NCBI GenBank assembly: GCA_016892645.1
Contig: JAFEMX010000003.1
Coordinates: forward strand, 1 to 64,000
Direction: 5' to 3'
Origin: Micrococcaceae bacterium RIT 802
Lineage (GTDB): Bacteria > Actinomycetota > Actinomycetes > Actinomycetales > Micrococcaceae
Length of the DNA: 64,000 nucleotides
Both the position numbers and the translations under genes were made by a program. The notes beneath the pieces are model-generated. The model did no database searches and was not told where the DNA came from. It worked only from the letters and a program-made list of their open reading frames with translations. Positions 34,432 to 43,644 of the stretch are shown one piece after another. Every line of letters starts with the position of its first letter. Position 1 is the stretch's first letter.

Positions 34432-34956
34432 TCAGCGGCCAAGCACCGAGTCCACGATTTGCCGGGCAGCTTGGTGCGGTGTGATGTCTGTGGTGTCGAT
34501 GACTTCGGCGTCGTTGTGGAGCCAGGTACGGGCGGCCTCGGCGTATGGCTCCAGATATGCGAAGCGGAACGCCGAGGGGCCCAGATCTTGATCATTCTGT
34601 ATTCGATCGCGCAGCGTCGCTTGGTCGGCATGAAGCACGAAATGCCGGATCGGAATGCCGTGCTCGGTCAGACCGTCGCTGATCTCTCGCCAGTAGGGCT
34701 CGACCAGGACAGTCATCGGCATCACGAGTGTGCCTCTGGTGAACTCAAGCACGCGCCGCGCAGTTTCGACAACGAGCGGCCGCCATGGCTTCCAGTGTTG
34801 GAAGTTGCCCGTTTCAGGAAGCCCGGGCCTAACGTCCATGAGCACCTCGCCGACCTTTTCAGCGTCGAGGATGCGAGAGCCAGGCAGCATTCGCTGAACG
34901 AGCGAACTCGTTGTTGTCTTTCCCGCTCCGTGGGTGCCGTTGAGCCAAACGATCAT
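34432..34956 (-). CDS. TmrB-like ATP-binding protein
   Basis: A 174-residue P-loop protein. MIVWLNGTHGAGKTTTSSLV (P-loop residues 7-14), LVMPMTVLVEPYW in the middle, and HFVLHADQATLRDRI align in order with Bacillus subtilis TmrB, an ATP-binding protein that gives tunicamycin resistance when overproduced. Codons are visibly less GC-rich at third positions than in neighbouring genes, suggesting transfer. Probably leaderless, with TAGAGT 7 bases before the ATG. Family likeness is good; antibiotic resistance is inference. Confidence 0.8.
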   Translation of the reverse strand: MIVWLNGTHGAGKTTTSSLVQRMLPGSRILDAEKVGEVLMDVRPGLPETGNFQHWKPWRPLVVETARRVLEFTRGTLVMPMTVLVEPYWREISDGLTEHGIPIRHFVLHADQATLRDRIQNDQDLGPSAFRFAYLEPYAEAARTWLHNDAEVIDTTDITPHQAARQIVDSVLGR

Positions 34957-34963
34957 GGACCGA

Positions 34964-34969
34964 ACTCTA
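34964..34969 (-). promoter_or_regulatory. -10 box (TAGAGT) of the TmrB-like gene
   Basis: TAGAGT on the minus strand, 7 bases before the ATG at 34956, without a ribosome site. Confidence 0.55.
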
Positions 34970-35227
34970 GTGCGACAAAGTGTCCTGGTTCCTCAGCCCA
35001 TAAGCGTGCCCGTAAGGGGAACGGCATACGGGACACCAGCCAACTCGCCCATCGTCATGTATCCGTGTTCAAGTGGCGCTGCAATTGCATGGAATCGGGC
35101 AGCGCGGACTAGCTCTTTCGACAATCCAAGAACGACCTTGGGGTCGCTGGTATTTCCGTGGGACCTGGGGATATCGCCTGGGTGGAAAGAACGAGCCGAA
35201 GCTGTCGTTGGATGATTGACTAAGCGC

Positions 35228-35836
35228 ATGACTTCGCACTTCTACCGGCCAGCCGAGGGCCACCGGCTTCCGCACGATCCGTTCAATGCAATTGTCGGGC
35301 CACGTCCGATCGGTTGGATTGGAACGCTTTCCCCTGCTGGTGTTCGCAACCTCGCACCGTACAGCTTCTTCAATGCGTTCTCCTACACGCCGCCGCTCGT
35401 TGGGTTCTCGAGTACCGCTCGCAAGCACACCGCACGCAATGCTGAGCTGACCGGTGAATTCACTTGGAACCTTGTCACGCGCGCCCTTGCAGAACAGATG
35501 AACGCAACATCGACGACGTCCGAAGTAGATGAATTCGTCACATCCGGATTGGAAGCCGCTGATTCTATTGATATCAGTGCGCCGCGTGTCGCAGCCTCGC
35601 CCGTAAGCTTCGAATGTCGGGTCAGCGACGTCATTCCCTTGCGCGGGGCAGACGGGCACACGTCTGCCGGCGTGCTCACGATCGGGGAAGTCATCGCGGT
35701 GCACATCGATGAATCCATGATTCCCCAGGGCATATATCAGACGGCCCTCGCCCAGCCGGTCCTGCGCGCAGGCGGGCCAAGCGCCTACTTCGAGATCCTT
35801 GCCGAGGGCCGCTTTGACCTCGTGCGGCCAAGCTAG
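35228..35836 (+). CDS. Flavin reductase-like / FMN-binding split-barrel protein
   Basis: A 202-residue protein of the flavin reductase-like (DIM6/RutF-related) family. The FMN-binding region is visible as VGPRPIGWIGTLSPAGVRNLAPYSFFNAFSY in pieces near residues 23-53, then PPLVGFSSTARKHTARN and GEFTWNLV. Such proteins bind FMN and some reduce flavin with NAD(P)H; the substrate is unknown. ATG 35228 is chosen; a TTG four codons upstream is possible and no ribosome site is clear. Codon use is less GC-rich than the flanks. Confidence 0.8.
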   Translation: MTSHFYRPAEGHRLPHDPFNAIVGPRPIGWIGTLSPAGVRNLAPYSFFNAFSYTPPLVGFSSTARKHTARNAELTGEFTWNLVTRALAEQMNATSTTSEVDEFVTSGLEAADSIDISAPRVAASPVSFECRVSDVIPLRGADGHTSAGVLTIGEVIAVHIDESMIPQGIYQTALAQPVLRAGGPSAYFEILAEGRFDLVRPS

Positions 35837-36176
35837 AACTCCATAACATCGACCGGCCCAGACCGCTTCTGTGGCGCCCTTGGGGCGGTAATTCCCCCAT
35901 CAATCGAAGGCGGTGCCGTGCCCGAAAGCGGAACCCTCCGCGGGACACTGCGAAGCAACGTACCGGCCGCGCACCGCTGGCCCTCGAGCCAGCAGGACCG
36001 GCACTGTGGAAAAGGCGTCTGGCTTCCATTCCGGGGGTCTCCAGACGAGGCGTTCATGGTCGCGCGAAACCCCTGGGAAGAAAATGGGCCTTTCGACTAC
36101 AGCACGACTTGGCTACGTTGAACTGGACAGGGTGCCTCGCGGGGGGCGCTACTTATCCGAGGCGAGGGGCCGCCCG
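35837..36176. other. Gene-free stretch in the accessory region
   Basis: Nothing identifiable. A short plus frame ending at 36121 (last residues NPWEENGPFDYSTTWLR) reads plausibly but has no start signal; it may be a remnant. Confidence 0.4.
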
Positions 36177-36692
36177 TTGAGCAAGAATCACACACTAAGA
36201 ATTTCCGTCCTCATACTGGCAGGGCTCCTGGCGTCGCTGGTTTACATTCTCGCTGTGGGGTTGTTGACGGTGCAGGCCATCGGTGTCCGCGATGGCGCGG
36301 TCTTTGATCTCACCAACGCAGTTGTCGCAATAGCCGAACCCCACGTCCCCTATCTACAGATGATCTCCATCATGCTCTTGGGACTGCTCGTCGCCTATGT
36401 CCTTCTCGTCGGCACACGCAACCGTGAGCTCCTTGAGCGCATGGCCTTATCGGGCGGTTTCAGCGTCGGCACGGCATCGTTGCTGGTCTATTCATTTGCA
36501 GGCCTTGGAGTTCCCAGGTCGAACATGAGCGTCATGGAATCGGAGCTGGTTGGATGGAAGGGCTGGATATACAAGGCCGGCAGCGACTCGTCAGCGCACC
36601 TCCTACTGGCCCTAATACTCGGTTGGATGCTTCTCCAAGTCCTGCAGGCTTCGAGGACATCACAGTTGACCGAAGCCAAAAGCATCCAATAG
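36177..36692 (+). CDS. Membrane protein of unknown function
   Basis: A 171-residue protein with about four hydrophobic segments (VLILAGLLASLVYILAVGLL, ISIMLLGLLVAYVLLV, SVGTASLLVYSFAGLGV, LLLALILGWMLLQVL). No family recognised. Start is uncertain: TTG 36177 has GAGGGG about 8 bases upstream, while ATG 36084 in frame has GGAAGAAA close by and would add 31 residues. Base composition is lower in GC than the core genes. Confidence 0.55.
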   Translation: MSKNHTLRISVLILAGLLASLVYILAVGLLTVQAIGVRDGAVFDLTNAVVAIAEPHVPYLQMISIMLLGLLVAYVLLVGTRNRELLERMALSGGFSVGTASLLVYSFAGLGVPRSNMSVMESELVGWKGWIYKAGSDSSAHLLLALILGWMLLQVLQASRTSQLTEAKSIQ

Positions 36693-37227
36693 AAGTCCGG
36701 AACTGATCGCGCACTCCGACGACGATTGCATGGGATATCCAAAGTCTTCTGCGTGCCACCCAGTGCCCGGAAGCGGAATCTTGACCGGACACTTTTCCTG
36801 GCTGGCATGGCCTGGCCGAAGAACCACGCCGTGATGATCGACACTGCTACGGACAAGGTTCTTGAAACCATCGAGATCCCGGCCGACGCACCTTTGTGTG
36901 AATATTCTGGAGCCCGTCAAAGACGAAAACTGCCTGAAGGTTCGTGGGCGACCTCTGGCCGAACTACCCCGAAAGGGGAGCCCCCTGCGGGATGGTCCGC
37001 GCTGACGCCGGTCCCCCAGCGTGCCACCCGGAAGCAGAGGCCGCTAGCTCCAAATTTCCCGGCCGCAGCGGCGGTCCGATTCCCATTAGGCCCGCCCGCC
37101 AAGATGCCCGGTGAAGATAACCCAAACGCTACAGCCGAAAAGGCCACGGTCTCCCGAATGAAACCGCGCGCACCGCGCCCAGCCCAGCGCCGCCGTCGTA
37201 CCCCGCGAGGGATAGGCTGGAAGCACC
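36693..37227. other. Gene-free stretch with a possible beta-propeller fragment
   Basis: No complete gene. A plus frame around 36806-36895 reads MAWPKNHAVMIDTATDKVLE and then TIEIPADAP, resembling one blade of a YVTN-type beta-propeller, after which likeness ends. The rest is featureless up to the helicase promoter. Confidence 0.4.
37213..37218 (+). promoter_or_regulatory. -10 box (TAGGCT) of the helicase gene
   Basis: TAGGCT lies 9 bases before the ATG at 37228. The message would have a leader of only two or three bases, although GGAAG between them could also pair weakly with 16S rRNA. Confidence 0.5.
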
Positions 37228-39762
37228 ATGAACCTCACCGATCTCCTGCCCGACGCGCCACCGCGCGGGGCGACCGCCGAATCCACCTATGATGCCTTCA
37301 TCCGGTGGGCGGAGGACCGCGACATCGCCCTGTATCCCGCGCAGGACGAGGCGGTGATGGAGATCGTCGAGGGCAACAACGTCATCCTGGCCACGCCTAC
37401 GGGGTCGGGCAAGTCACTGGTCGCGGTTGCCGCGCACTTCCATGCGCTGGCCCGCGGCGAGCGGAGCTACTACACGGCCCCGATCAAGGCGCTGGTCTCC
37501 GAGAAGTTCTTCGCCCTCTGCGAGATCTTCGGGGCCGAGAACGTCGGGATGGTCACCGGGGATTCCTCGGTCAACCAGGATGCCCCGATCATCTGCTGCA
37601 CCGCGGAGATCCTGGCCAACGTCGCCCTGCGCGAGGGGAAGGCCGCCGATCTGGGGCCAGTCGTCATGGACGAGTTCCACTTCTACTCGGACCCCCAGCG
37701 CGGGTGGGCCTGGCAGGTCCCCCTGCTGGAGCTGCCGCAGGCCCAGTTCCTGCTGATGTCGGCCACCCTGGGCGACGTCACCCGTTTCGAGGACGAGCTG
37801 ACCCAGCGCACCGGACGGCATACGACGACGGTTGCCCATGCAGAACGGCCGATCCCCCTGCACAACTACTACTCGGAGGAGCCGGTCCAGGAGGCCATGG
37901 AGGAGCTGCTGGCCACCCACCAGTCCCCCGTCTACGTGGTCCACTTCAGCCAGCTCGAGGCCATCGAACGTGCCCAGTCGCTGATGAGCATCAACGTGTG
38001 CACCCGGGAGGAGAAGGACCGGATCTCCGAGCTCATCGCCGGGTTCCGTTTCGCCACCGGTTTCGGCAAGACGCTCAACCGCCTGGTCCGCCACGGGATC
38101 GGCGTGCACCATGCCGGCATGTTGCCCAAGTACCGGCGCCTGGTCGAGCAGCTGGCCCAGGCCGGGCTGCTCAAGGTGATCTGCGGGACCGACACCCTGG
38201 GCGTGGGCATCAACGTCCCGATCCGCACCGTCATGCTCACCGCATTATCCAAGTACGACGGCGTGCGCACCCGGCCGCTCAATGCCCGCGAATTCCACCA
38301 GATCGCCGGCCGCGCCGGCCGGGCCGGGTACGACACGGCGGGAACCGTGGTGGTGCAGGCCCCGGAGTTCGCCATCGAGAACAAGAAGTCCATGACCAAG
38401 GCGGTCGCGAAATTCGGCGACGACCAGAAGAAGCTGCGCCAGGTCGTGAAGAAGAAGCCACCGCAGGGGTTCGTCTCCTGGTCGGAGAAGACCTTCGACA
38501 AGATGGTCGCCTCCACCCCCGAACCATTGACATCCTCGTTCACCGTCACCCACTCCATGTTGCTGAACCTCCTGGAGCGGCCGGGCAACTCCTTCGCCGC
38601 CGCCCGGCGGCTGCTCACGGAGAACCACGAACCACCGGCACGCCAACGTGCCCTGCTCCGGCGGGCGCTGGGCATCCTGCGCGAGTTGCTGGCCACCGGC
38701 GTCGTCGAGCGGCTGTCCGAGCCCGACGAGCACGGCAACCTGCTGCGCCTGACCGTGGACCTGCAGCAGAACTTCGCCCTGAACCAGCCGCTCTCCCCGT
38801 TCGCCATGGCCAGCCTGGAACTGCTGGACCGCGAATCCCCCACCTACGCCCTCGACGTGGTCTCGACCATCGAGGCCACCCTGGAAAAGCCCCGCCAGGT
38901 GCTCAACGCCCAGGAGAAGAAGGCCCGCGGCGAGGCCGTCGCCGCCATGAAGGCCGAGGGCATGGAGTACGAGGCGCGGATGAACGCCCTCGATGAGGTC
39001 ACCTACGCCCAGCCGCTGGCGGAGATGCTCGGCGAGGCATTCGAGACGTACCGGCAGGGTGCGCCGTGGTTGGGCGACTTCGAGTTGTCCCCCAAGTCGG
39101 TGGTGCGCGACATGTACGAGCGCGCCATGTCTTTCGGCGAATACATCCAGTTCTACTCGCTCGCCCGCTCCGAGGGCATCCTGTTGCGCTACCTCACGGA
39201 CGCGTTCAAGGCCCTGCGCCAGACGGTCCCCCGCGATGCGTTGCGAGAGGATCTCGAGGACCTCATCGAGTGGCTCGGCGAACTCGTCCGGCAAACCGAC
39301 TCCTCCCTGCTCGACGAGTGGGAGAAGCTCTCGCAGGGCGAGGCGCCCGAGGACCTGGGCGACGAGATCACCCCGCCGGCCCCCGAACGGCTGACCTCCA
39401 ACGAGCGGGCCTTCCGCGTGATGGTCCGCAACGAGATGTTCCGCCGCGTCCAGCTCTTCGCCGATGAACAGGACGGCACGCTCGGCGAGCTCGATGGCCA
39501 CAACGGGTTCGACGCCGATGCCTGGGCCGACGCCATGGACGCCTACTTCGACGAGCACGACGACATCGACGACGGCCCGGCGGCGCGTGGTCCCCAGCTG
39601 CTGATCATCACGCCGACGCGGACCGAGTGGAAGGTCCGGCAGATCTTCAAGGACCCCGCCGGCAACAACGACTGGGGCATCGACGCGATCGTCAACCTGG
39701 CGGACTCCGACGAGGCGGGTTCCGCCATCGTGACCGTGACGGGTGTGGGGCGGTTGGGCTAG
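37228..39762 (+). CDS. Ski2-like DEAD/DEAH-box helicase with DUF3516-type tail
   Basis: An 844-residue superfamily 2 helicase. Motif I is ATPTGSGKS (residues 55-63), motif II MDEFHFYSDP (DEFH, near 146), motif III SATLGDVTRF, motif VI QIAGRAGRAGYD (near 360). The second half, from about residue 400, matches the DUF3516 region of an actinobacterial helicase group and contains acidic and leucine-rich helices. RNA or DNA substrate is unknown; related Ski2 and HelY proteins act on RNA. Complete. Confidence 0.88.
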   Translation: MNLTDLLPDAPPRGATAESTYDAFIRWAEDRDIALYPAQDEAVMEIVEGNNVILATPTGSGKSLVAVAAHFHALARGERSYYTAPIKALVSEKFFALCEIFGAENVGMVTGDSSVNQDAPIICCTAEILANVALREGKAADLGPVVMDEFHFYSDPQRGWAWQVPLLELPQAQFLLMSATLGDVTRFEDELTQRTGRHTTTVAHAERPIPLHNYYSEEPVQEAMEELLATHQSPVYVVHFSQLEAIERAQSLMSINVCTREEKDRISELIAGFRFATGFGKTLNRLVRHGIGVHHAGMLPKYRRLVEQLAQAGLLKVICGTDTLGVGINVPIRTVMLTALSKYDGVRTRPLNAREFHQIAGRAGRAGYDTAGTVVVQAPEFAIENKKSMTKAVAKFGDDQKKLRQVVKKKPPQGFVSWSEKTFDKMVASTPEPLTSSFTVTHSMLLNLLERPGNSFAAARRLLTENHEPPARQRALLRRALGILRELLATGVVERLSEPDEHGNLLRLTVDLQQNFALNQPLSPFAMASLELLDRESPTYALDVVSTIEATLEKPRQVLNAQEKKARGEAVAAMKAEGMEYEARMNALDEVTYAQPLAEMLGEAFETYRQGAPWLGDFELSPKSVVRDMYERAMSFGEYIQFYSLARSEGILLRYLTDAFKALRQTVPRDALREDLEDLIEWLGELVRQTDSSLLDEWEKLSQGEAPEDLGDEITPPAPERLTSNERAFRVMVRNEMFRRVQLFADEQDGTLGELDGHNGFDADAWADAMDAYFDEHDDIDDGPAARGPQLLIITPTRTEWKVRQIFKDPAGNNDWGIDAIVNLADSDEAGSAIVTVTGVGRLG

Positions 39763-39778
39763 GGTCCCTCGTTCCCGG

Positions 39779-41276
39779 CTACTGCTCCTCGTCGGTGAAA
39801 CCGGGTGCCCCGGCCGGGCCGCCCGAAGACGGGAACCAGCCGAACGACGAGCCCATGGCCAGCGCGCCGGACGTACCCCCCGAATCCCGGAAGCCGTCCC
39901 CGTCCCCGTCGGGATCCGTGTCGCCGGCCCCCAACAGGCTCCGCGTCAACGCCGACTCGGCGGCCATGAGTTCGCGGACGGCGGCTTCCAGGTCGGCGTC
40001 TGCCACGTCCCGGTCCTGGAGCGCCGCCGCCAGCACGGCGCGACGGACCAGCTCCTTGGTGAACGACGCCGTGGTTCCCGCGGTCTCAACTGCCGCATGG
40101 TCAAGGGCCTGCGCGGAGAAACCCAAGGAGCCCGCGTAGAGATCGAGCAACGCCCGCCGCTCGTCTTGCCCTGGTTGGGGGATCTCGACGGCCAGGTCCA
40201 CGCGTCCGGGCCGCTGGGCCAGCGCACGCTCCAGGGACTCCACCCGGTTGGTCGTCAGGACGAATGCGACATCGGCATCGGCGTCGAGCCCGTCCATGGC
40301 CTCCAGCAGTTCGAAGAGCAGCGGCTGTGACCCCGGGCCGAAGCCCCTGTCCTCGGCGACCAGATCGCAATCCTCGAGCACGACGATGGACGGCTGCAGG
40401 GCGCGCGCCATCCTCGCTGCTTCGGCGACCAGGGCCAGGGACCCGGCGGACAGCAGGATGGCCGTGGTTCCCGCGGACCGGGACAACAGGTAAGCGGACC
40501 GTATGGGTCTTCCCCGTGCCGGGAGGCCCGTAGAGCAGCACCCCGCGCTTCAGGTGTTGGCCGGCCCGCCGCATGGCGTCGCGGCGCAGGCCGAGGTCGA
40601 TGACCTGCTGCTCGACCTTCCCCAGGAGCCCCGGTGGGAGGATGAGGTCCTCGGCCCGTAGCTGCGGGCAGTGGTGGAAGGTCACCCCGCCCGTCGTTGG
40701 TTCGAATTCGTTGCCCGTGAAGGACACCACGTGCCCCCGGTAGATGCTCTGCGTGCGCAGGCCCGCCCGGAACCATGCGCCGAACGCATCGACCCGTTCC
40801 GGGGCGCCGCCGAGGATCTCCAGACCCGCGGAGGGGCGGCCGTACTGCGGGTTGGGACCGCGCAGCAGGACCGCCAGTCGACCGAATTCCCCATCCAGCA
40901 GGAACAGCCCGTTGTCGATGATGCGACGGCTTTCGTCCGGGCCTACGGCCACGGTCCGGTAGTCGGCTGCGGCCACCGGGGCCCGGTGGTATTGCCGGTT
41001 CTGCAGCAGATCCCCGAGGGACAGGTGATGCCGCTCCTCCGACCCCCACCCGATGATCCGGTTGATGCCCTCGATGCCGGACAGGAGGATCGATGCGTCG
41101 GCCAACCGGTGGCCTCCGAATTCCTCCAGCACCGCCGGAATGCCATCGGCATCCTGGCCGAGGTGGTCGGCCAGGACGTCCCACAGCTGTTCTCCCTGAT
41201 GGTCCGCCAGGCGGGTCGTTGCGGCGTCGGCCAACCGGGCGAAGTTCTCCAGGAATTGCTCGAGGCGTTGGTCCAT
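39779..41276 (-). pseudogene. AAA ATPase gene with a one-base frameshift
   Basis: AAA-family ATPase of 498 codons when read through. The first 261 codons from ATG 41276 give an N-terminal domain (GLEILGGAPERVDAFGAWF) and Walker A GPPGTGKT at 250-257, ending THTVR. One extra T (complement of 40492 or 40493) then shifts the frame: removing it gives VRYLLSRSAGTTAILL and the second half with Walker B SIVVLEDCDLVAEDR, sensor region VLTTNRVESLERAL and RPGRVDLAVEIP. Without correction the ATPase lacks its active site. Pseudogene or base-call error. Start probably leaderless (-10 TACGAT). Confidence 0.85.
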
Positions 41277-41282
41277 GTCTGG

Positions 41283-41288
41283 ATCGTA
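41283..41288 (-). promoter_or_regulatory. -10 box (TACGAT) of the AAA ATPase gene
   Basis: TACGAT on the minus strand, 6 bases before the ATG at 41276. Confidence 0.6.
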
Positions 41289-41314
41289 GCAATGGATGGG
41301 CGGACCGGCACGGC

Positions 41315-42166
41315 TCAGGGCAGCAGCGACAGCAGCGGCTCGGTCCGGTGGCGGGCGATGTCGAGGATCGGGACCACGAGTCCCAGAAACGCGTAGATGG
41401 AGATCGGCACGCAGAGCAGCCATTCCCGCCACGATCCGGCGGTCCCCAGCACGGGGAACGAGAGCCGGCCGTTGCGCCGCCAGATGTGCCGCACCACCGG
41501 TAGCCGACGCACGATGCGCGGCGCCCGGAACTTGACCGGCCAGATGAGGTTGCAGCCGCCCACGGTCAACATGTCCCCCACGATGTGGACTGCCGTGCCC
41601 AGCAGCATGGCCAGCACGAACCAGTACTGCTCCTCGGGGGCGAAGAGCGCGACGAAGGCCCCGGCGGGGATCGACACCAGCCAGGGCAACCCGCGCATGG
41701 AATCCGGGATGAACTTCAACGCCTTCAGCGCGAACGCGATCAGCAGGACCGCGGACAGCCCGGCCCCGGGGAAGACCGTCCCATAGCGCGGGAGCTCGAC
41801 CTGCCACAGCCCCAGCAGGTAGGCGATCCCGGTGAAGACGGCGATCCCGAACAGGGAGTGGGTCCCGTTGCGGTGTCCGCCGGTCACCTCGCCGATCCCG
41901 GCGCAGACGACGTTGGACACGGGCGGCAGGGACTGGGCGATGGTCGCGTGCCGGTGGTCGGCGTCGGGCAGCAACGCGGCACCGGCACAGGCCATGGCAC
42001 CCGCCAGCACCCCCGCCGGGGTGACGTCCAGCAGCCCGAAGCCCAACGGCACCCCGGCGGGCAGGAACGCGAACCGCTCGGCCAACGGCCCCAACGCGAT
42101 CACGGGCTGTGTGGTGGCGGCAATCCAGACCGCCGCGCCGCTGGCTGCGTGGTGTCCTCCCATCAT
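41315..42166 (-). CDS. YdjM-like membrane-bound metal-dependent hydrolase
   Basis: A 283-residue membrane protein of the YdjM/DUF457 group. Conserved polar motifs between the hydrophobic helices are MMGGHHAASGAAVW at the start, LLPDADHRHATIAQ, GGHRNGTHSLFG and HIVGDMLTVGGCNLIWP, which together form the expected metal-binding His/Asp set. Reaction unknown. ATG 42166 chosen because it begins the conserved HH motif; the upstream open frame is not conserved. It lies 38 bases ahead of the broken AAA gene, on the same strand. Confidence 0.8.
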   Translation of the reverse strand: MMGGHHAASGAAVWIAATTQPVIALGPLAERFAFLPAGVPLGFGLLDVTPAGVLAGAMACAGAALLPDADHRHATIAQSLPPVSNVVCAGIGEVTGGHRNGTHSLFGIAVFTGIAYLLGLWQVELPRYGTVFPGAGLSAVLLIAFALKALKFIPDSMRGLPWLVSIPAGAFVALFAPEEQYWFVLAMLLGTAVHIVGDMLTVGGCNLIWPVKFRAPRIVRRLPVVRHIWRRNGRLSFPVLGTAGSWREWLLCVPISIYAFLGLVVPILDIARHRTEPLLSLLP

Positions 42167-42301
42167 GGGCGGTGGCTCGCTTTCGCTCGAGGGGATGTCA
42201 TGGGACGCGGGCCGGCCACGTCCCCCTGGATGGCCACCGCGCGTACCCACCCTAGGCAACCGGTCCGACAAGTCGGGCCTGCCGCGCGCCGTCGTGCCCG
42301 G

Positions 42302-42307
42302 TAGTGT
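42302..42307 (+). promoter_or_regulatory. -10 box (TAGTGT) of the iminopeptidase gene
   Basis: TAGTGT lies 7 bases before ATG 42315 with no ribosome site; probably leaderless. Confidence 0.55.
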
Positions 42308-42314
42308 TGATCAC

Positions 42315-43628
42315 ATGACCGCCCTGATGCACCGCGTGGCAGCCACCCACGAGTTCCGCGGCCTGCGCGCCACCGAACACTACTTCACCGTGCCCCTCGA
42401 CCATGCCCGGCCGGGCGGGGAATCGATCACGGTCTTCGCCCGGGAAATCTCCTCCCTCGATCACGAGGCCCCCGACGCGTTGCCGTGGCTGCTCTACCTG
42501 CAGGGCGGCCCGGGCGGGCAGGGCCCCCGCGTATCCAGCCTGTCCGGGTGGATGGGCGAGGCGGCCAAGACGTTCCGCATCCTGCTGCTGGACCAGCGCG
42601 GCACCGGCCTGAGCACCCCGGCCAACCGGCAGTCGCTGCCGCTGCGCGGAGACGCCGCCGCCCAGGCCTCCTACCTGGCGCACTTCCGCGCCGACTCCAT
42701 CGTGCGCGACGCCGAGGCCATCCGGACCGCGTTGGGCATCGCCTCGTGGAGCACGTTCGGGCAGAGCTATGGCGGCTTCTGCACGCTGACGTACCTGTCG
42801 CTGGCCCCGGAGGGGCTGGACCGCTGCCTGGTCACCGGCGGCCTCGGTCCCCTGCAGGGACCGCCGGAGGACGTCTACCGCGCCACCTATGCCCGCATGG
42901 CCTCCCGCAACGCCGAGTACTTCGCGCGCTACCCGGAGGACCGGATCGTGCTGAACCGGATCATGCGCCACGTCGAGCAGGAACACGAGCACCTCCCCAA
43001 CGGCCGCCGGATCACCGGAGGGCTCGTGCAGATGCTCGGCCAGTTCCTGGGCGGCAACACCCGCATGGACCAGCTCCACTTCGTCTTCGAGTCCGCCTTC
43101 ATCCCCACCCCGGCCGGGCCGCGGCTCTCCGACGCCTTTGCCGACGCCCTGTCCCACCAGGTGGGCCGGGCCGCGAACCCGCTCTACGCGCTGATGCACG
43201 AATCGATCTACGCCCAGGGGCACGCCACCGGTTGGGCCGCCGAGCGCGTCGCCGCCGAATTCCCCGCCTTCGACCCCGCATCCACCGAGCCGCTGCTCAC
43301 CGGCGAAATGGTCTACAGCTGGTACTTCCGCGAGGATCCCGCGCTGCGGCCGCTGGAGGACGTGGCCCGGATCCTGGCCGAGCGCACCGATTGGCCGAAA
43401 CTGTACGACGCCGGACGGCTCGCCTCGAACGCGGTGCCGGTGGCCGCCGCGGTGTACACCGACGATGTCTACGTGGACCGGGACATCAGCCGGGCGACCG
43501 CGGACCAGGTCCGGGGCCTCCAGGTCTGGGAGACCGCCGACTTCCACCATGACGGGATTTCCGACGAAGGGGCGGACATCTTCGCCCGGCTGCTCGGCAT
43601 GACCACTCCGGGGGAAGGTTCCGCCTAA
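42315..43628 (+). CDS. Proline iminopeptidase-like alpha/beta hydrolase (S33)
   Basis: A 437-residue alpha/beta hydrolase of peptidase family S33. The oxyanion region LLYLQGGPGGQGPR and the LLDQRGTGLSTP stretch are typical of proline iminopeptidase; the nucleophile is Ser in TFGQSYGGFCTLTY near residue 154; the closing His lies in ETADFHHDGISD near residue 417. Would release N-terminal proline from peptides in the cytoplasm. Complete, long-form type. Confidence 0.88.
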   Translation: MTALMHRVAATHEFRGLRATEHYFTVPLDHARPGGESITVFAREISSLDHEAPDALPWLLYLQGGPGGQGPRVSSLSGWMGEAAKTFRILLLDQRGTGLSTPANRQSLPLRGDAAAQASYLAHFRADSIVRDAEAIRTALGIASWSTFGQSYGGFCTLTYLSLAPEGLDRCLVTGGLGPLQGPPEDVYRATYARMASRNAEYFARYPEDRIVLNRIMRHVEQEHEHLPNGRRITGGLVQMLGQFLGGNTRMDQLHFVFESAFIPTPAGPRLSDAFADALSHQVGRAANPLYALMHESIYAQGHATGWAAERVAAEFPAFDPASTEPLLTGEMVYSWYFREDPALRPLEDVARILAERTDWPKLYDAGRLASNAVPVAAAVYTDDVYVDRDISRATADQVRGLQVWETADFHHDGISDEGADIFARLLGMTTPGEGSA

Positions 43629-43644
43629 TCGCGCCTCATCGCAC

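Noticed and set aside
34993-35229. A 78-codon minus frame between the TmrB-like and flavin-reductase genes
   Set aside because: No start signal, overlaps the start of the plus-strand gene, no recognisable family.
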